A stretch of 64,000 nucleotides of DNA from Ambrosia x helenae (lineage: Eukaryota > Streptophyta > Magnoliopsida > Asterales > Asteraceae): contig CM061230.1 of assembly GCA_030844895.1 (NCBI GenBank), forward strand, positions 4,318,705 through 4,382,704, in the 5' to 3' direction. The position numbers and the translations under genes were made by a program. The notes under the pieces are model-generated. The model made no database searches, had not been told where the DNA came from, and saw only the letters and a program-made list of their open reading frames with translations. This document shows, in pieces, positions 58,567 to 64,000 of the stretch (the first letter of the stretch is position 1; every line of letters starts with the position of its first letter).

Positions 58567-61500
58567 TCACTCTGCTTCAGCAGTAACATGCCTGGACTCG
58601 AACGCGCGCTTTGGAAAGAGATGAGGGTACTTAGCCTTCATCTGGTCTTCTCGTTCCCACGTGAACTCCGGTCCACGATCCGAGTTCCAACGAACTTTAA
58701 CGATGCGGATTTTACTCCGCCGAAGGCTACGAATCTTGTAATCCAGAATCTCCACGGGTTCCTCCACAATGCGAAGACGATCATCAACCTTGATCTCTTC
58801 CAGTGGTACAACAAGATATTCGTCAGCCAAACACTTCCTTAAGTTAGACACATGGAAGACGTTATGAACATTACCGAGCTCCGTCGGTAAATCAAGTCTG
58901 TACGCCACCGGCCCAATCCGTTCCAGGATTGCGAACGGTCCGACGTAACGAGGGTTAAGCTTGCCACGCTTTCCAAAGCGTATGACGCCCTTCCATGGTG
59001 AAACTTTCAGAAGCACCTTGTCCCCAACCTGGAACTCTAGCGGTTTGCGACGGCGATCGGCATAGCTCTTCTGACGATCCCGCGCAGCTGCCAAACGGTT
59101 ACGGATCTGTACGATTTTCTCCGAAGTTTCGTACACCAGTTCCGGGCCAGTGAGCTGACTCTCGCCCACCTCGGCCAACACAAGGGAGATCGGCATTTCC
59201 GTCCATACAGAGCTTCGAACGGAGCTGCCCCGATACTGGAGTGGTAGCTGTTGTTGTAGGAGAACTCCACCAACGGCAGGTGAGTCTCCCAACCCTTGCC
59301 AAAATCGATGACACATGCCCGCAGCATGTCCTCCAGTGTTTGTATCGTCCGCTCACTCTGACCGTCAGTTTGCGGATGATAAGCCGTACTCATATCCAGC
59401 TGAGTACCCAAGGCCTTATGAAGAGCCTTCCAGAAACGTGAAGCAAAGCGGGAGTCACGATCAGAAATGATAGAAACAGGCACCCCGTGCCGAGAGACCA
59501 CCTCCTTAAGGTAGAGTCGAGCCAATCGCTCGAGTCCATCCGTTTCCTTAATAGGTATGAAGTGTGCCGATTTCGTCAACCGGTCGACGATCACCCAAAT
59601 CATGTCGCAACCACTTGGTGATCTCGGTAGTTTGGTGACGAAATCCATCGTGATCCGCTCCCACTTCCATTCTGGAATCTCAGGTTGCTGTAGGAGACCA
59701 GACGGCTTCTGATACTCCACCTTGACCTTAGCACAGGTCAAGCATTTGCTCACATAGGAGGCTATATCAGCCTTCATGTTCGGCCACCAATAAAGTATCT
59801 TCAGATCCTGATACATCTTATCGGAGCCTGGATGAATAGAATACCGGGATTTGTGAGCCTCGTCCAAGACAAGCTCCCGTAATCCCCCAAGTAAAGGAAC
59901 CCAAACACGCCCAGCGAAGTAGTGTAGGCCATCAGACCTAAGCTCAAGGTGTTTGTCCGCACTGTGCATCGTTTCGGCCTTAAGGTTTTCCTCCTTTAAG
60001 GCATCCACCTGAGCCGAACGGATCCGGTCAGGCAAGGAGGAATGAATGGTAAGCTGCAAGGCTCGGACACGCCGAGGCTTTGCCGACTCCTTCCTGCTCA
60101 AGGCATCCGCCACAACGTTTGCCTTGCCAGGATGGTACTTGATCGCACAGTCGTAATCGTTCAAGAGTTCAACCCAACGACGCTGCCGCATGTTTAACAC
60201 CTTCTGGTCGAAAATATGCTGGAGACTCTTGTGATCGGTGTATACTTCACACTTGGTACCGTACAAGTAATGCCTCCAGATTTTCAACGCAAATACTACT
60301 GCACCCAGCTCCAAGTCGTGAGTAGTATAGTTCTTCTCGTGAACCTTGAGTTGACGAGAAGCATAAGCGATAACCTTCCCACGTTGCATTAACACGCAAC
60401 CGAGACCCCGAATCGAAGCATCACAGTACACAACGAAATCATCCGTACCCTCCGGCAAGGATAAGATAGGAGCAGAACAAAGTTTAAGCTTCAGCATCTG
60501 AAATGCTGATTCCTGTGGTTCGTCCCAGTCGAACTTTCGATCCTTCTGGGTGAGAGCGGTGAGGGGTTGAGCGATCTTCGAAAATCCCTCGATAAAACGC
60601 CGGTAGTAACCTGCAAGACCTAGGAATTGCCGCACCTCAGATGGCGTCTTTGGTGCTTCCCAGTCTTTAATAGCTTCGATCTTAGCCGGATCGACATGAA
60701 TTCCCAGTTCATTCACCACATGCCCTAGGAATTGAACTTCCCGCAACCAAAAATCACACTTTGAGAACTTAGCATACAACTGCTCCCGTCTCAAAAGTTC
60801 CAAGACCAACCGCAGATGTTCCTCATGATCCGCCTTGTTCTTGGAATAAATCAGAATGTCATCAATGAACACGATAACGAACTTATCAAGGTACGGCTTA
60901 CAAACACGGTTCATCAAATCCATGAACACTGCCGGTGCGTTAGTGAGACCGAAAGGCATGACCAAGAACTCAAAATGGCCATAACGAGTGCGAAAAGCAG
61001 TCTTCTGTATGTCAGCTTCCCTGACGCGTAACTGGTGATAACCGGACCGCAAGTCAATCTTCGAGTAGTAGCTGGAGCCCTGAAGCTGGTCAAAGAGATC
61101 ATCAATGCGAGGAAGAGGATAACGATTCTTGATGGTCACTTTGTTCAGCTCACGGTAATCGATACACATACGAAGGCTCCCATCCTTCTTCTTCACAAAC
61201 AAAATAGGAGCTCCCCATGGGGACGAGCTCGGTCGAATGAAACCCTTTTCCAAGAGTTCCTGTAACTGGCTGGATAACTCTTGCATCTCAGGAGGTGCAA
61301 GACGATACGGAGCTCGGGCAATAGGAGCTGCGCCCGGAGCAAGATCAATACCAAACTCAACCTGACGATGAGGAGGAAGACCAGGCAAATCATCAGGAAA
61401 CACATCAGAAAAGTCACGAACCACCGGAATATCCTCAATCTTCTTCTCATCGTCAGTAGAAACGTTAACAAGTGCCAGAATGGCCGAACAGCCCTTTCGA

Positions 61501-62372
61501 AGATACTTACGGGCTTTCATGCTGGAAATGATACTCAGCGGAGCACCGCTTTTCTCGCCGTGAACCGAAAGAATCTCTCCATCGGGGAGAGGGATCCGAA
61601 TAACCTTGTCAAAGCAAACAATCTCTGCGCGATACAACGATAACCAATCCATTCCCACAACGACATCGAAACTACCCAGAGGTACAGGCATAAGGTCAAT
61701 GGGGAATGACAGACCCGACAGTTCCAAGTGACACTCCCTAAGGATATGAGTCGCCTCGATGTTCTTACCGTTAGCCAATTCTATCAAATACTTAGCCTCT
61801 AAAGGTGTGGGTATTATATCTAGCAACTGACTAACATCCACAGATACGAAGCTCTTATCGGCACCAGAATCAAATAAAACAGAAACATAGCGATTGTTGA
61901 GAAGGAACGTACCGGTAACTGTGTCTGGATCCTGCCTAGCCTCCGCAGACCCAATGACGAAAGCACGCGCAGTCCTGCCTCCGCCGCCATTTCCGTTACC
62001 GTTACCGTTTCCGCCCCTCCCATTATCGCCCTGCTTCAGCTTGGGACAATCACGCTTGAAGTGTCCCGTGTCACCACAGTTGTAACACCCCTGCCTCCCC
62101 TGAGTCCCCTGAGCAGCAGGAGCAGGAGTAGCCGCAGGAGTCTGGGTTGGGGTGAGCGCCACCTTGCAATCCTTAGCATGGTGCCCCAACTGATGGCACC
62201 GATGACAACGAGCCCGATCACAATTCCCAGAATGGTGAAAGCCACACTTGTTACACTTGGGATGCTTCCCAACGTATCCACCTGTCTTCTGCGCTGAAGA
62301 CGACCCAGATCCATCAAACTTCTTGGCTGGTTGAGACGGCGCCGGCACTGCACTCTTACCACGTTCTCCCAT
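58567..62372 (-). pseudogene. Gypsy pol: zinc knuckles to chromodomain, one frameshift
   Basis: The long frame 62372-59037 (1,111 codons) has three CCHC-type knuckles (residues about 40-51, 56-69, 96-109), protease DSG at 168-170, reverse transcriptase with FIDD at 502-505, RNase H (YCDAS at 649-653), and integrase with H840/H847/C877/C880 and D910, D971, E1007. A one-base loss near 59175 then shifts the frame. Integrase continues in 59316-58567, with a GKRGKLNPRYVGPF block and a C-terminal chromodomain (VRWNSDRGPEFTWERE ... YPHLF), expected to bind chromatin marks during integration. Catalytic residues are all present; the shift separates integrase core from chromodomain. Whether it is real or a sequencing error is open. 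Confidence 0.92.
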
Positions 62373-63232
62373 TTCCTCTTATTGCCTTCAGAACCCTTCA
62401 CAGTCGAACCCTTGGGAGGTAAAACACCCTCCAAAATCTTCATGTTGGTCATCTTGTGTGCAGAACGGACGACCTCAGCCAGTGTAGGGAGGTTCCCAGC
62501 AGCCACTAACCCAGCAATCTCCGGCACCAACCCAGAGATGTAGTGCTCAATCCTACGGTACTCAGGTGTGTGCATGTCAGGACACAGCACCGCCAGCTCA
62601 TTGCGTCGCACAGTATACTCTTCAATCTCGGACCCCACCATCTTGTAGCTCCAGACTTCATGCTCCAACTTCTGCACTTCCTCCCTGGGACAGTACTCGC
62701 TCTTCAGTAGCCGAACAAAATCCGCCCAAAGCATAGCATGAGCTTCCCCAAGCCCATGTTCTGCGTAGTAGCATTCCACCATGACAAAGCAGGACCCTCA
62801 AATGTCGCAGTGGCATACTTGACCCGGTCCTCAACAGGACAGTTACACATCAAGAAAACAGATTCAACCTTCTCCAACCATCGGAGCAGTCCCACTGCCC
62901 CTTCAGTTCCAGCGAAGTTGTGGGGCTGACAGTCCCTAAACTTCTTGTAAGAACACTGAGGTGGAGGCGGGTTGACAGCAGCACCTGAAACACGACACAA
63001 AGATAAACCACAAAGGAAACATGACACCTAAGAACGAAACAAGGCAGGTAAGAACCAACTTACCACCCATAGCATTGTGCCCAGCCTGGAAAGCAGCCAA
63101 GGCTATGTTCACTTGCTGTTGAAGCAAGTTGTTCAGCTCTGCCTGGGTCATGTTGATGTTACCACGACCGCCACCACGGCCACCGCCGCCACGGCCACAA
63201 CCACGACGTCCACCACCACGTGCGCCCGACAT
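62373..63232 (-). pseudogene. Gypsy gag, spliced, with two frameshifts
   Basis: The ATG at 63232-63230 is chosen because a Gly/Arg-rich start (MSGARGGG) follows. Exon 1 runs 63232-63064, an intron 63063-62985, then coding resumes. The capsid region reads FRDCQPHNFAGTEGAV, LRWLEKVESVF, ATATFEGPALSWWN, shifts frame near 62750, then EYCPREEVQKLEHEVW and RIEHYISGLVP. It shifts again near 62375 before the zinc knuckles of pol. Retrotransposon-gag (PF03732-like) family. Each frameshift is one base in or near a G or A run. Confidence 0.85.
62985..63063 (-). other. Predicted 79-nt intron in gag
   Basis: On the element strand it starts GTAAGTTGG and ends GTGTTTCAG. Removing it joins the exons in the frame used by both (GGT codon across the junction). 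Unspliced, gag would terminate inside or just after it. Confidence 0.7.
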
Positions 63233-63829
63233 GATCTGACAATTCAAAAATCGAGAGATTCAGATTCACTGCTAGTGTCAACCACTAGTAGCTAGAAAAG
63301 TTACGCCTAGACCCAATCCGGGACTATGCATCCAAGTTCAGAGTCCACTTGAATTCTCATGCATTTCAGTTTATGATTTCGTGTGCACCCGAAATGATAA
63401 ACTGCTCTACATGGTCCTCCAAGCTTTCCCTCAGCTTGAACTCAAGTCGCCGAATGTCGGCATCTAGCATCATGCTATCACAAGCATAAGTGCACAAGAT
63501 AATGTGTAAGCAAGTGCGTCTATTGGGGTACGAAAGGGAGACGTCCGAATCCTGGACAGACCTCGAGAGTACGCAAGACTACCCCAATACACGACACTGC
63601 CGTGCAAAAACCAACGAGTCAACTCCTTCTCCTTCAAACCCCGAAGAAGAACATAAGAGTGTGTAAAGCCAAGAGTAAGATCGGATGATGTAACAGAGAA
63701 GTGCGATGATGATGTAAGGACACCCCGACAAAGTTAGTACATGTTCCAAACCGAGTCAAGTATGTGACCGTCTAGTGTGTGCGACTCGGCTATAGACTAG
63801 ACTCTAAATGCAGTCCTAGTTCACTATAA
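63233..63829 (-). other. Gypsy 5' leader, no gene
   Basis: About 600 bp between the primer site and the gag ATG, the untranslated leader where packaging signals would lie. No open frame of note. Confidence 0.6.
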
Positions 63830-63847
63830 CCATTGGCTCTGATACCA
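63830..63847 (-). other. Gypsy primer binding site (tRNA-Met type)
   Basis: On the minus strand TGGTATCAGAGCCAATGG, three bases inside the 5' LTR; complementary to the 3' end of initiator tRNA-Met. Confidence 0.88.
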
Positions 63848-63850
63848 ATC

Positions 63851-64000
63851 TGTCACACCCTCAAATTCCACTTGCGGGGTTTTACCGCGAGGCGCATGAC
63901 AAACCAGGATTCAAGTCAACGGTCACAATAAACAACACTATATGCATAACACAAAACTCAAAAAATATAGTTATAAAAACATAAACTGTAGCGGAAGCTT
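63851..64000 (-). repeat. Gypsy 5' LTR, partial
   Basis: Identical over its 150 visible bases to 56207-56356. The rest lies beyond the window. Confidence 0.95.

Larger units (their letters stand above)
56207..64000 (-). mobile_element. Ty3/gypsy chromovirus (Tekay-like), runs off the window
   Basis: Minus-strand element: 3' LTR 56207-58426, coding 58567-63232, tRNA-Met-type primer site 63830-63847, and the first 150 bp of the 5' LTR from 63851. It has gag, protease, reverse transcriptase, RNase H, integrase and a C-terminal chromodomain, the chromovirus order; Tekay/Del is the likely clade. The 150 bp of overlapping LTR sequence are identical, so it is young. Left flank at 56202-56206 is GAAGC; the right flank is outside. 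Confidence 0.92.

Overview
The window is plant nuclear DNA, from a eudicot judging by its transposon families. Asteraceae is only a guess. It is almost entirely transposable elements, mostly nested or abutting, with spliceosomal introns, plant-type LTR retrotransposons and no complete host gene. The one clear host-gene trace is a two-exon fragment of an NPF/PTR transporter at 3697-4112. I saw no rRNA or tRNA gene and no CRISPR.

Layout: 1-2276 is the 3' part of a CACTA element. A PIF/Harbinger remnant (2846-3310), the NPF fragment, a fold-back repeat (5160-5375), a hAT-like MITE (5511-6128) and the 3' half of a Ty1/copia element (6216-8154, minus strand) follow. A Ty3/gypsy-type LTR (8155-10211) cuts the copia. 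A small non-autonomous hAT (10220-27946, about 660 bp of its own sequence) carries two insertions: a solo LTR (10365-12954) and a 14.5-kb LARD-like element (13214-27682) whose 4-kb LTRs are almost identical and whose interior has no coding capacity. The hAT landed on the terminus of a second CACTA element (27952 onward), so its target-site duplication includes the first three bases of the CACTA end.

From 28548 to about 55465 three related Mutator-like elements (MULEs) lie end to end, separated only by (TA)n tracts. MULE A (28548-40205) is nearly intact. It has an 18-exon Ulp1-type cysteine protease gene (plus strand), a small Cys-rich ORF, and a six-exon FAR1/MULE/SWIM transposase (minus strand) that is open in every exon. 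MULE B (40220-53013) is a decayed relative, internally deleted and split by a 7.6-kb non-autonomous gypsy-like element with a tRNA-Asp-type primer site. MULE C (53064-55465) is a short inverted non-autonomous relative. A fourth element (from 55494) with a hairpin and G-poor core is cut at 56206 by a chromodomain-bearing Ty3/gypsy element on the minus strand that runs off the window; its gag-pol has three one-base frameshifts and a 79-nt intron in gag.

The features most worth a second look are the hairpins with covarying stems in the LARD LTRs, the near-intact protease-carrying MULE with its dispersed ACATGTGTTA motif and compensated terminal palindrome, and the (TA)n junctions that join the MULEs. 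All alignments and translations beyond the open frames were done by eye.
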